Below, in pieces: positions 1-7,420 of a stretch of DNA of 64,000 bases (its first letter is position 1; each line of letters starts with the position of its first letter). A program made the translations under genes and the position numbers. The stretch is from contig NTJP01000006.1 of the NCBI GenBank assembly GCA_002457145.1, positions 1-64,000 of the forward strand, read 5' to 3'. The notes under the pieces were generated by a model, which searched no databases, was not told the origin of the DNA, and was given only the letters and a program-made list of their open reading frames with translations. Source of the stretch: Marine Group II euryarchaeote MED-G38. GTDB taxonomy: Archaea > Thermoplasmatota > Poseidoniia > Poseidoniales > Thalassarchaeaceae.

Positions 1-156
1 AGGAGGAGTTAGTCCGGGAGGGGGTGGCGGAGGAGGAGTTAGTCCGGGAGGGGGTGGTGGCGTGGGCGGCAGAGGAGGAGTTAGTCCGGGAGGGGGTGGT
101 GGCGTGGGCGGCAGAGGAGGAGTTAGTCCGGGAGGGGGTGGTGGCGTGGGCGGCAG
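1..156. repeat. 42-bp tandem repeat (minisatellite) inside the proline-rich gene
   Basis: Three identical 42-bp units occupy 31-72, 73-114 and 115-156, preceded by a shortened 30-bp relative at 1-30. Because 42 is a multiple of 3, unit gain or loss keeps the reading frame, adding or removing 14 residues. The units are nearly identical at DNA level, which points to recent expansion by slippage or recombination. The array may continue left of the window. Confidence 0.9.
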
Positions 157-339
157 AGGAGGAGATAATAGAGATTCAAAAGATGCGGATAAATCATCAG
201 TATTATTAGATATATCTTTATTTTCTATATCTAAATCGTTATTATCTTGTATTTTATCTTGATCATCAGAATCATCAATGGGCATAGGAGGAGGAGGAGG
301 AGGGAACCCAGGAGGAGGTGGAGGAGTTTGCTCAGACAT
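1..339 (-). CDS. N-terminal part of a proline-rich low-complexity protein (partial at window edge)
   Basis: Reading leftwards from an ATG at 339 there is an unbroken frame of 113 codons to base 1; the gene continues beyond the window. The start reads MSEQTPPPPPGFPPPPPPMP, followed by an acidic, Asn-rich stretch of about 35 residues, then tandem 14-residue units of the type PPLPPTPPPPPGLT. There is no signal peptide in the visible part. Poly-proline leaders like this are often cytoplasmic linkers ahead of a membrane or zinc-ribbon domain, but the functional domain is off-window, so no function is claimed. The repeat block is far richer in G+C than the surrounding DNA. The gene is divergent from the GPN GTPase. 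The frame is chosen over two short plus-strand frames because it has a clean start and codes for the acidic spacer as well as the repeats. Confidence 0.7.
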   Translation of the reverse strand, partial: MSEQTPPPPPGFPPPPPPMPIDDSDDQDKIQDNNDLDIENKDISNNTDDLSASFESLLSPPLPPTPPPPPGLTPPLPPTPPPPPGLTPPLPPTPPPPPGLTPPPPPPPGLTPP

Positions 340-417
340 ACGTAAACACACCTTAGCGGTAATTAGCCCCAATAGTTAGAGGGTATAACGATTACCTGTT
401 CATTATTCTGATAGAAC

Positions 418-425
418 TATAAACA
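418..425 (+). promoter_or_regulatory. TATA-like box for the GPN GTPase-argF pair
   Basis: CTATAAAC lies about 38 bp before the ATG at 460, predicting transcription start near 449 and a leader of about 10 nt. GGGAG at 451-455 sits at ribosome-binding distance. No other TATA-like box is better placed in the 120-bp divergent gap. Confidence 0.45.
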
Positions 426-459
426 GAATAGTTGAAACTTAGAATGACTTGGGAGTAAT

Positions 460-1305
460 ATGAGTGCGCAAGATAGTACTAGTCCTCCAGTAATATTTGT
501 AGTTGGAACAGCAGGAGCAGGTAAGAGTTCATTAGTAACAGCATATCAAAGATGGGCAAGATTTCTTGAAGTTGATGTAATGGCCATAAATCTAGATCCA
601 GGTGCAGAAAGAGTACATTATGACCCTGAATTTGATGTTAGAGATTTGGTATCACTGTCAGATGTAATGAGCGAGTATGATCTAGGGCCCAATGGTGCTC
701 AGATATTAGCAGCAGATTTAGTGGCATCTCAAGCAGAAGATGTATTTGAACAAATTGAAGGTTTATCAGGTGATATGTTAATCGTTGATACTCCAGGTCA
801 AGTAGAATTATTTGCTTTCAGAGAAGCCTCAAGTCACCTTGTTGATGTTTTGGGTCAAGGAAGAGCCTGCCTAATTTTCTTATTTGACCCCATGTTATCA
901 AGAACTCCAAGTGGTTTTGTTTCACAAATGTTATTATCTTCAATAGTTCATTTCAGATTAGGATTACCAACTGCGAATTTCTTATCTAAAACTGATTTAT
1001 TAGAACCTGAAGAGTTAGAAACTATATTGGAATGGGGAGATAATTTAGATATACTCGAAGTTGCACTTTATGAAGAGTCAGAAAGACAAGCCAATGATGC
1101 AAAATCAGGCAGTCAAAGAGCAGAGTTTGCTATCGGACAGCTTAGGATGATGCAAAATGCTGCAATACAACCTGGATTAATACCACTATCTAGTGAAATA
1201 GAAGATGGTTTGGCAGATGTATTGACCTTTGCCCAAACCATTTTTGGCGGAATGGGAGATACAAGAGATGGATATGCAGGAGATATAGAAGATGAACGAT
1301 TATGA
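460..1305 (+). CDS. GPN-loop GTPase family ATP/GTP-binding protein
   Basis: The 281-residue product has a P-loop GTAGAGKSS near residues 16-24, the family-defining Gly-Pro-Asn insert in LGPNGAQ near residues 75-80, the switch-type motif VDTPGQVELF near residue 110, and a guanine-specificity NxxSKTDL-type segment (NFLSKTDLLEPEE) near residue 180. Together these identify the GPN family, homodimeric GTPases found in all archaea; the eukaryotic relatives help assemble RNA polymerase II, while the archaeal role is not settled. Length is typical (about 250-280 aa). The start has an SD-like GGGAG 5 nt upstream. The 3' end overlaps argF by 14 bp, implying one transcript. Confidence 0.9.
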   Translation: MSAQDSTSPPVIFVVGTAGAGKSSLVTAYQRWARFLEVDVMAINLDPGAERVHYDPEFDVRDLVSLSDVMSEYDLGPNGAQILAADLVASQAEDVFEQIEGLSGDMLIVDTPGQVELFAFREASSHLVDVLGQGRACLIFLFDPMLSRTPSGFVSQMLLSSIVHFRLGLPTANFLSKTDLLEPEELETILEWGDNLDILEVALYEESERQANDAKSGSQRAEFAIGQLRMMQNAAIQPGLIPLSSEIEDGLADVLTFAQTIFGGMGDTRDGYAGDIEDERL

Positions 1306-2251
1306 AGAAAAGAGAGACTTATTAGCCATAGATGATTTTAGTAAAGAGTTGCCTGATTTAATTGATTGGGCTATAAAAATTAAAAATGGTGATGATTTTG
1401 TAGATGAATTCAAGCCTTTAGAAGGAATGTCAATTGGATCTATTTATGAAAAACCTTCCACCAGAACTAGAGTTTCGTTTGAAGTTGGAGTAAATAAATT
1501 GGGAGGTCAGCCGTTAACTCTACTTTCTAACGACATACAATTAGGAAAAAGTGAATCAATAGCAGATACTGCGGCTGTTTTATCTCGTTTTTTAGATGGG
1601 ATGACATACAGATGTTTCAAACATTCAGACGTAGGAGATTTAGCTAAACATTCAACAATACCCGTAATAAATGCTCTCTCAGATTTACATCATCCATGTC
1701 AAGCAGCAGCAGATTTAATGACAATAACTGAAAATAAAGAAAAGCTAAATGGCCATATATCTTGGATCGGAGATGGGAATAATGTCCTTCATGATTTGTT
1801 ACTTGCAAGTGTATCTCTGGGCCATGATTTTAGTTATGCAACTCCATTAGGGTACGAACCTGATAAAATGATTATTGAAAGAGCAAAGAAGATAGCAGAC
1901 CAGACTGGCGCAAAAATTATTGAAACAAACGATCCTGAAGAAGCCGTAACAGGGGCTGGTGTAATATATACCGATATTTTTGTATCGATGGGAGAGGAAC
2001 ACCTAAAGGATAAGAAGAATGCATTTGATGGATTTCAAATAAATGAAGATTTAGTTTCTAAAGCAGATCCTGATTATTTATTTATGCATTGTTTACCAGC
2101 GCATAGAGGAGAGGAGGTGACAGATTCAGTAATTGATTCCAAAAATAGTGTTGTATTTGATCAGGCAGAAAATAGAATGTGGGCTCAAATGTCACTTCTA
2201 ACTTACATGTGTAATGAAAATGCCTGGCATACTTTCAAAGAATTATTTTAG
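1292..2251 (+). CDS. argF: Ornithine carbamoyltransferase
   Basis: The 319-residue protein carries the carbamoyl-phosphate-binding STRTR motif near residue 55 (KPSTRTRVSFE), the HPCQ motif near residue 133 and the ornithine-side HCLPAHRGEE motif near residue 265, which separates it from aspartate carbamoyltransferase. It converts ornithine and carbamoyl phosphate to citrulline in arginine synthesis and acts in the cytoplasm, usually as a trimer or multiple of trimers. It starts inside the last codons of the GPN GTPase gene in another frame, so translation is probably coupled. No other arg genes are nearby. Its TAG stop interlocks with the TAA of the convergent prenyltransferase (bases 2248-2251 are shared). 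Full length with all key motifs. Confidence 0.95.
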   Translation: MNDYEEKRDLLAIDDFSKELPDLIDWAIKIKNGDDFVDEFKPLEGMSIGSIYEKPSTRTRVSFEVGVNKLGGQPLTLLSNDIQLGKSESIADTAAVLSRFLDGMTYRCFKHSDVGDLAKHSTIPVINALSDLHHPCQAAADLMTITENKEKLNGHISWIGDGNNVLHDLLLASVSLGHDFSYATPLGYEPDKMIIERAKKIADQTGAKIIETNDPEEAVTGAGVIYTDIFVSMGEEHLKDKKNAFDGFQINEDLVSKADPDYLFMHCLPAHRGEEVTDSVIDSKNSVVFDQAENRMWAQMSLLTYMCNENAWHTFKELF

Positions 2252-3144
2252 ATTAATGAAATTACTGTGAAGCCTGCAAGGCATAAATACAATGATTTCT
2301 TTAATAATTGCTGAGCAGCAAAATCCTGGGCAAGAGAAAGTTTTGATTTAACCATGAGCAAAATAAGAATACTTGGTAATACTAGAATGATATAACGTTG
2401 TTCGAATAAACCTATAGCAAAGGGTGTCAGTATTGACACTAAAGTCATCAAACAGATAAGATATGCAATAATTCTAGTTTTTTCCGGGCCAATCTTCATT
2501 GCTAACGTATTTCGTCCTTTATCAGAATCCATATCTTCAACATCTTTTATTATCTCTCTTGCTAAATTATAGAGAAATCCTATAATTGCAACTGATATTA
2601 CTCTACCATTAGTTAATTCAAAAACTCCTGCAGATCCAAATAAAACTACCATAGCAACTGAAGCACTGATAGCGATATTTCCTGGAAGTCCACGATTTTT
2701 CAAGTTGAAACTATATTTAGAATCAGATTCATAATTAATTAAAAGAAATAGAGCTACAAACCATATAACCACTGATGGCATCCATGATTTTAGTCCTTGA
2801 TTAGAAATATTTGCAAAATAACCAGCGGACATGATTGCAATTAAAGAAAGTGATATTAACACATAAATTGCTATTTTTGCATTTATCATCGATATTTGAC
2901 CCGATGGCAATGGCCTATCCGGTTTACCAATCTTATCTATTTCAAAATCAAGATAGTCATTTAACGCATTCCATGATGCCATGAATGAAAATACAGATAA
3001 TGCTTGAAAGGTAGTAATGTAAAGAAAATTGCCAGATGGAATTGTTCGCAAAGCCATAATAGATCCTAAAAATACTGCAATTAAACCCCCAAAACTATTC
3101 CCTAATCGAAAAAGAGTAGCCCATGACTTGTAGTTCTTACTCAT
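2248..3144 (-). CDS. UbiA-family prenyltransferase, likely digeranylgeranylglyceryl phosphate synthase
   Basis: This 298-residue integral membrane protein has the first Asp-rich prenyl-diphosphate motif in NALNDYLDFEIDKIGKPDRP (residues about 60-80) and the second in DVEDMDSDKGRNTLAMKIG (residues about 200-218), with roughly eight hydrophobic helices between and after them. The PDRPLPSG segment following the first motif matches archaeal DGGGP synthases, which attach the second geranylgeranyl chain in ether-lipid synthesis. CarS, the next enzyme of that pathway, is also in this window (40920-41573), but far away. Menaquinone or heme prenyltransferase activity is a less likely alternative because no such pathway genes are near. 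Convergent with argF by a 4-bp stop overlap. Confidence 0.85.
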   Translation of the reverse strand: MSKNYKSWATLFRLGNSFGGLIAVFLGSIMALRTIPSGNFLYITTFQALSVFSFMASWNALNDYLDFEIDKIGKPDRPLPSGQISMINAKIAIYVLISLSLIAIMSAGYFANISNQGLKSWMPSVVIWFVALFLLINYESDSKYSFNLKNRGLPGNIAISASVAMVVLFGSAGVFELTNGRVISVAIIGFLYNLAREIIKDVEDMDSDKGRNTLAMKIGPEKTRIIAYLICLMTLVSILTPFAIGLFEQRYIILVLPSILILLMVKSKLSLAQDFAAQQLLKKSLYLCLAGFTVISLI

Positions 3145-3178
3145 AATTGTTAACTGGAAGAGTCATTAGAACTTGACT

Positions 3179-3436
3179 TTATTGGCTTATTAACGTCTTA
3201 TTATCATTACTAATAGCCCAAACGCATACTGTGTACACACTACCCCTAAACTCTCCTCTAGTATGACCTATTTTATCAAATCTAATATCTTTAGCAAGAA
3301 TATTCCCTACTTGATTCATCGTTGCACCCCATCGAAAACGATTATTCAGATGGTCAAATATTTCTACAGTATTGGCCGAACCTTGATTTTCAAGATATAT
3401 TTTCACAGCTTCTCTTAGTCTTCTGGTTCCGGACAT
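3179..3436 (-). CDS. Small hypothetical protein, possible winged-helix
   Basis: An 85-residue product with pattern helix - QGSANTVEIFDHLNNRF - helix - strand, plausible for a small winged-helix DNA-binding fold (SANTVEIFDHL as helix 2, GATMNQVGNILAKD as the recognition helix, FRGSVYTVCVWAI as the wing). This is a fold guess from the pattern only; no family is recognised. The ATG at 3436 comes one base after the TAA of the upstream gene (3438-3719), so the two are almost certainly translated from one message. The overlapping plus-strand frame at 3322-3684 is rejected because it runs antisense across both. Confidence 0.6.
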   Translation of the reverse strand: MSGTRRLREAVKIYLENQGSANTVEIFDHLNNRFRWGATMNQVGNILAKDIRFDKIGHTRGEFRGSVYTVCVWAISNDNKTLISQ

Positions 3437-3437
3437 T

Positions 3438-3719
3438 TTATGCCCTCACAGAATTTTCTTTAGAAGCATTGAATCTTCTCACCAAGCCACTCCAACTGGA
3501 TTTATTTATTTCAACTGGCAATGTTGCTTTGCGCAGAGGAAGCCATGTGTCTTCAGAGGATAATAATCCACTGTCATTAACTAATAGACCTTTATTTGGA
3601 GTATATTTAACATTCTCATTGACATTGGTTTGTATTAGTAAATTATATGAAACTACTCTACAAGGTTCCTGGCGCTTTCTATAAATCACATCATTGGTCT
3701 CATATTTGTTTTGACTCAT
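3438..3719 (-). CDS. Small hypothetical protein upstream of the winged-helix-like gene
   Basis: From the ATG at 3719 this encodes 93 residues beginning MSQNKYETNDVIYRKRQEP and ending in a basic tail (LVRRFNASKENSVRA). A longer frame reaches 3794, but its extra N-terminus (FTFTFTTLSS) is low-complexity, and a TATA-like TTTATTAAT (3752-3744) sits about 29 bp before 3719, fitting a leaderless start there. It is soluble and basic with a Trp-containing middle (SSEDTWLPLRKATLPVEINKS). No family recognised. It is followed after 1 bp by the 85-residue gene, so the two form a small operon of unknown role. Confidence 0.55.
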   Translation of the reverse strand: MSQNKYETNDVIYRKRQEPCRVVSYNLLIQTNVNENVKYTPNKGLLVNDSGLLSSEDTWLPLRKATLPVEINKSSWSGLVRRFNASKENSVRA

Positions 3720-3743
3720 GACTCTATGAAGTGTAATTAGCAT

Positions 3744-3752
3744 ATTAATAAA
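3744..3752 (-). promoter_or_regulatory. TATA-like box for the small two-gene operon
   Basis: TTTATTAAT on the minus strand is centred 29 bp upstream of the ATG at 3719, the spacing expected when transcription starts at or next to the start codon. It supports the shorter start of the 93-residue gene. Confidence 0.4.
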
Positions 3753-3848
3753 GTTAGAAGAGAGGGTGGTGAAAGTGAAAGTGAAGATTGACATTAGAAG
3801 GTTTCAAGCATTGTTTTCATAAACATTAGTCATTCACGATAACTTAAC

Positions 3849-3926
3849 GCTCGTGTGGTGTAGTTCGGCCCATCATGTCGCCCTCTCGAGGCGACGACCC
3901 GGGTTCAAATCCCGGCACGAGCACCA
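3849..3926 (+). tRNA. tRNA-Glu (anticodon CTC)
   Basis: The acceptor strands GCTCGTG (3849-3855) and CACGAGC (3916-3922) pair perfectly, followed by discriminator A and a genome-encoded CCA (3924-3926). The anticodon stem TCGCC/GGCGA encloses the loop CTCTCGA, giving anticodon CTC for glutamate. The T arm is CCGGG-TTCAAAT-CCCGG. No intron. A TATA-like TTTCATAAAC (about 3816-3825) is centred 27-29 bp upstream of the first base, a suitable promoter. Confidence 0.95.
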
Positions 3927-4094
3927 AAATATATTCTATATTATTAATAAAATAACATTAATTTAATTAGATAAATACATCTTAATATGGAAGGAATCTT
4001 GTGGATATAGATAATTTCCAATATCATTTTGAAATATAATATTTGTGAAATTATATAGACAACTATTCATATCATAGAGGAGTTACGTATAGTT

Positions 4095-4862
4095 ATGGAT
4101 ATAGTCAAATTTGATACTATTACAGACTTATCAGATGAGGAATTGATAATTCCTTTATTCACTCTAGATTCATTATTAATGCCTGGCGAAAAAATGTTCA
4201 TGCGTGTTTTTGAACCTAGATATAAACAAATGTTAGATGATGTTTCTATCGATAATCTACCATATGGGCATGTAATGGCCAATCCTTCCATGACAAAATT
4301 GAATGGGTGGTCAACACCTTATGACGTGGGGACACTAGTAAAGGTAGAAAGAATGGAGGAGCAAGGGACTAATCTGTTGTACGATGCCATGGGAGGAAAG
4401 AGATTTACAATTATTTCTTTGATAGAGCCGGCTTTACCTCCAGAAGATTTTGGTAATATATTCCCATCTGTTAATGAATTAGAAGATAATTATTTAGAAG
4501 TTGATCCTAAAGGAAAGTTATATTCTCGAGCCTTGATTAAACTAATGCCGCCGTTAATAGGAGAAGTAAATCCAGAAAAATGGAATAATTTACTAAACCT
4601 TTGGCAATTTTATGTCGAACAAATAGTAGACCTTACAGGAATTTCTCAAGATGTTAAAGAACATATTACAGAAATGAAAAATATATTTTCCAATCCTACA
4701 GAAGAATCCATTTGGATGTTATCTGCAATGGTAGTAGATACTATAGAAGGACAAGTTTCATGCCTTAAAGCAAAATATATAAAAGAAATTGCAAGTATCA
4801 TAGAATCTAATCTCCAAATGAAGATAAATCAAATAAATATTTTTCGTGAAAGAAATGAATAG
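4095..4862 (+). CDS. LON substrate-binding-domain protein
   Basis: The 255-residue product opens with the typical LON N-terminal domain pattern: IPLFTLDSLLMPGEKMFMRVFEPRYKQML (residues about 16-45), then VGTLVKVERMEE and GGKRFTIISL. There is no AAA ATPase or Ser-Lys protease domain, so this is a stand-alone LON-N protein, a group found in bacteria and archaea without a firm function (substrate recognition is inferred from Lon itself). The second half is helical and ends in a basic tail. A TATA-like TTATATAG (4051-4058) predicts a start near 4081, and GAGGAG (4077-4082) precedes the ATG by about 12 nt. It is monocistronic or cotranscribed with guaC 72 bp downstream. Confidence 0.8.
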   Translation: MDIVKFDTITDLSDEELIIPLFTLDSLLMPGEKMFMRVFEPRYKQMLDDVSIDNLPYGHVMANPSMTKLNGWSTPYDVGTLVKVERMEEQGTNLLYDAMGGKRFTIISLIEPALPPEDFGNIFPSVNELEDNYLEVDPKGKLYSRALIKLMPPLIGEVNPEKWNNLLNLWQFYVEQIVDLTGISQDVKEHITEMKNIFSNPTEESIWMLSAMVVDTIEGQVSCLKAKYIKEIASIIESNLQMKINQINIFRERNE

Positions 4863-4934
4863 AAATAGGATAAGTTATAATTTTTACTTTCAGAAGAATC
4901 TTAAGTGTTTGTACATTCGATTATTAAGGTCTGA

Positions 4935-5987
4935 ATGCGCGTAGAACAAGATGTTAAGCTAACTTTTAATGATGTATTGATAAGACCTAAGCGCAGTACC
5001 CTTGTTTCTAGATCTGATGTAAATTTAGAACGTGAATTTAGCTTTCGTCATTCAGATGAAAAATGGTGTGGCATACCAATAGTTTCAGCCAACATGGATA
5101 CTACTGGTTTATTTTCTGTTGCAAAGGTCTTACAAAAATATAAAATGTTAACTTGCACTCAAAAGTTCTATTCAACCAAAGAATTTGTCAACTCCTGGGA
5201 AGAGGGAGTGAACCCAGAATATATAGCCATAACTTGTGGATCGACCGAGAATAGTTTTGAACTCGTAAGAAGAAAGGTTGCAACTAATGATAATTTGAAA
5301 ATGATTTGTATAGATGTTGCAAATGGTTATAGGGAAGTTTTTCTTAAGTTTGTAAGGAGAGTTAGGGAAGAATTTCCTAAAAAAATAATAATTGCAGGAA
5401 ATGTTGCAACTAGAGAAATGACGGAGGCACTAATTCTTGCAGGTGCAGACATAGTCAAGGTTGGAATTGGCCCTGGATCAGTATGTACTACAAGAAAGGT
5501 AGCAGGAGTTGGATATCCTCAGCTTTCTGCAATATCTGAATGTGCAGATGCTGCTCATGGGCTATTGGGTCATGTCATGGCCGATGGAGGATGTTCGTCT
5601 CCAGGGGATGTGGCAAAAGCATTTGCTGCAGGTGCAGATTTTGTAATGTTAGGAGGGATGTTTGCTGGCCATGATGAATCAGGAGGAGAAATAGTTGAGG
5701 GAAAAAATGGTAAAATGTATAAGTCGTTTTACGGCATGTCATCTTCAAAGGCTATGGAAACTCATTATGGAGAAGTTGCTAAACATAGGGCCCCGGAAGG
5801 CAAAGAAGTTAGAGTTCCATATCGGGGTTCATTGGATGAGAGTATTCAATCAATACTAGGAGGAGTGAGATCGGCTTGCTCATATGTGGGGGCAAGAAGA
5901 ATCAAAGATTTGCCTAAATGTACTACATTCATCAGAGTAACTCAAACTACAAATGAAATTTATCAGAAATTTAATGTTGAAGATTAA
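4935..5987 (+). CDS. guaC: GMP reductase (IMPDH/GMPR family)
   Basis: The 350-residue TIM barrel lacks the CBS insert of IMP dehydrogenase. It begins [21 protein letters not shown], has the catalytic-Cys loop [24 protein letters not shown] (Cys near residue 186), the phosphate-binding [16 protein letters not shown] and [19 protein letters not shown], and the GMPR-type [10 protein letters not shown] segment followed by [11 protein letters not shown]. These details match GuaC of the E. coli/eukaryotic type, which reduces GMP to IMP with NADPH, more closely than IMPDH. GMP reductase lets cells rebalance guanine and adenine nucleotides. The stop interlocks with the convergent gene (5984-5987). 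IMPDH annotation is the main alternative. Confidence 0.85.
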   Translation: MRVEQDVKLTFNDVLIRPKRSTLVSRSDVNLEREFSFRHSDEKWCGIPIVSANMDTTGLFSVAKVLQKYKMLTCTQKFYSTKEFVNSWEEGVNPEYIAITCGSTENSFELVRRKVATNDNLKMICIDVANGYREVFLKFVRRVREEFPKKIIIAGNVATREMTEALILAGADIVKVGIGPGSVCTTRKVAGVGYPQLSAISECADAAHGLLGHVMADGGCSSPGDVAKAFAAGADFVMLGGMFAGHDESGGEIVEGKNGKMYKSFYGMSSSKAMETHYGEVAKHRAPEGKEVRVPYRGSLDESIQSILGGVRSACSYVGARRIKDLPKCTTFIRVTQTTNEIYQKFNVED

Positions 5988-6841
5988 ATATAGCCTTTAT
6001 TTAGTAATATATCCACTAAATTACTTGCTTTTAAATGACTTTTTGATATATCCCAGTCCCTGTTTAAAAATGATAATTGGCCTGCCAAATCAGTTTTCCA
6101 ACCTTCAGCAATTATGCAGTTCCATACCAATTCTTCTACACGTGCTGAAGATGGTAAAGATTTATTCAAGATAGGTTTTACCAAATTTGATAATTTCAAA
6201 GATTTTTCTTCAAAATCCAATGTATTCCATGAGCTAGATAATTTTTTCAAATCATTCTGATTTAACCAATCGTAGGCTCCCATATATGGATTTTTTATTT
6301 CGGTTATTGGAACTATCATTATTGTTCCTTCATTTAAAAAAATTTTTTTCATTTTTGAAAACACTGGGTCATATGTATTATCTAAAGATGTATCAAGCCA
6401 ATTGCCTGCTAAAGCCCAAGGGCGTAAATACCTCAATCTATTACTGTATGGTGATATAGCATATGCTAAAGCATGTGCTTGGCATATTGAATTTAATGGG
6501 CCTTTTTTACTGTCCCCAATGTTACCTTCAAGACCATCTACTATTTTAGTTGATATTGAAAGACTTTGATGATTACTATCTAACGTAGGGCCATCCATAA
6601 TATCAGACTGTAATATATTTATTACAGGAAAATAATCTATGTTATCATAAGAAAATCTTCTCCTGTAAGGTATATTTTCATCTATCAAAGCGGCTTCAAG
6701 GGGTGTTATTGCTAATGCACCTTGTAAAGTGGGAGGAGCTAAAAGCATGACTGAATCGTTATTACTTTTGATTTGTGAAGCAAATTGTAAAAAAATATCA
6801 GACACGGATTCAAACAAGTCATCCTCTAACAAATTGTACAT
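5984..6841 (-). CDS. Hypothetical protein, possibly a degenerate RecJ/GAN (Cdc45-like) homologue
   Basis: The 285-residue protein has no clear signal or membrane segment. Its start ([35 protein letters not shown]) resembles the first strand-helix of DHH-family RecJ/GAN proteins, and the segment [30 protein letters not shown] resembles the RecJ stretch that ends in the GxxGD-type motif. The DHH triplet and other metal-binding aspartates are not visible, so it would be inactive. It lies directly downstream of rps15 (47 bp), the place where many archaea encode a DHH/RecJ-like gene linked to the GINS replication complex. The assignment rests on context and weak pattern similarity and remains a hypothesis; otherwise it is an uncharacterised protein. 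The gene itself is secure. Confidence 0.75.
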   Translation of the reverse strand: MYNLLEDDLFESVSDIFLQFASQIKSNNDSVMLLAPPTLQGALAITPLEAALIDENIPYRRRFSYDNIDYFPVINILQSDIMDGPTLDSNHQSLSISTKIVDGLEGNIGDSKKGPLNSICQAHALAYAISPYSNRLRYLRPWALAGNWLDTSLDNTYDPVFSKMKKIFLNEGTIMIVPITEIKNPYMGAYDWLNQNDLKKLSSSWNTLDFEEKSLKLSNLVKPILNKSLPSSARVEELVWNCIIAEGWKTDLAGQLSFLNRDWDISKSHLKASNLVDILLNKGYI

Positions 6842-6888
6842 AATAAATACGAATGAGAAAGACTAATTGAAAACTTCTACTATTAACT

Positions 6889-7344
6889 CTATTCTACCAT
6901 TAATCTTAATTGATCTCTCTTATATGTCCAAGAGTCGGATAAAGTTCCATTTTTTTTATAATAACGTGATAATCTACGTATCTTTGATTCACATAACGAT
7001 AATTGTCTACGGTTATGCAAATCTTTAGAATTATTGCTTAAGTGATCTATGAGTCCTAGGGCACGGCGCATCAAATTCATCATATCTTCTGGATAGGTAG
7101 TAGAAATATCATGTCTTGCTAGAATTTTAGAAATTCTTTCACCTGTAACTAGTCTAACATCTGGTACAGCATAACGATCTCTTAAGATAGTCCCTATAGA
7201 AGCTGATGAGTTTCCTGCATTTGACAGTTCAACTATCAATTCCTCAACTTCTTTCTTATCGCTATTTGACCAAGAAGAAGGTTCTGTAGAATTAGGCTTC
7301 TCTGAGCCGCTACTTCCTTTACCATTACTATGCATACGTGCCAT
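6889..7344 (-). CDS. rps15: 30S ribosomal protein S15 (uS15), archaeal type
   Basis: The 151 residues begin MARMHSNGKGSSGSEKPN, continue with the archaeal N-terminal domain (EVEELIVELSNAGNSSASIGTILRDRYAVPDVRLVTGERISKIL) and end with the universal S15 four-helix core (DLHNRRQLSLCESKIRRLSRYYKKNGTL). This is the archaeal/eukaryotic architecture, about 60 residues longer at the N-terminus than bacterial S15. It binds the central domain of 16S rRNA. An SD-like GAGGTGG sits a few bases before the ATG at 7344. It lies between arcS upstream (76 bp) and the putative RecJ-like gene downstream (47 bp), all on the minus strand. Confidence 0.95.
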   Translation of the reverse strand: MARMHSNGKGSSGSEKPNSTEPSSWSNSDKKEVEELIVELSNAGNSSASIGTILRDRYAVPDVRLVTGERISKILARHDISTTYPEDMMNLMRRALGLIDHLSNNSKDLHNRRQLSLCESKIRRLSRYYKKNGTLSDSWTYKRDQLRLMVE

Positions 7345-7420
7345 ACATAACCACCTCTGACAGGCGTGCGACTAACCCTTCCTCTTTAATCGCTACGCAT
7401 GTACATGTAGATAAAATACT

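Noticed and set aside
1..156. Possible CRISPR array
   Set aside because: The 42-bp units are directly adjacent with no spacers, and they code in frame for a proline repeat.
24..262. Plus-strand frames across the GC-rich repeat
   Set aside because: They only read the reverse of the proline codons as EELV/GG repeats; the minus frame has a clear start and an acidic spacer.
3322..3684. 120-codon plus-strand frame across the two small minus-strand genes
   Set aside because: It is antisense to both members of a tightly spaced pair that has its own TATA-like box, and its translation shows no motif or sensible start signal.
3849..3926. Integration site (attB) at tRNA-Glu
   Set aside because: No integrase and no direct repeat of the tRNA 3' end was found within the window.
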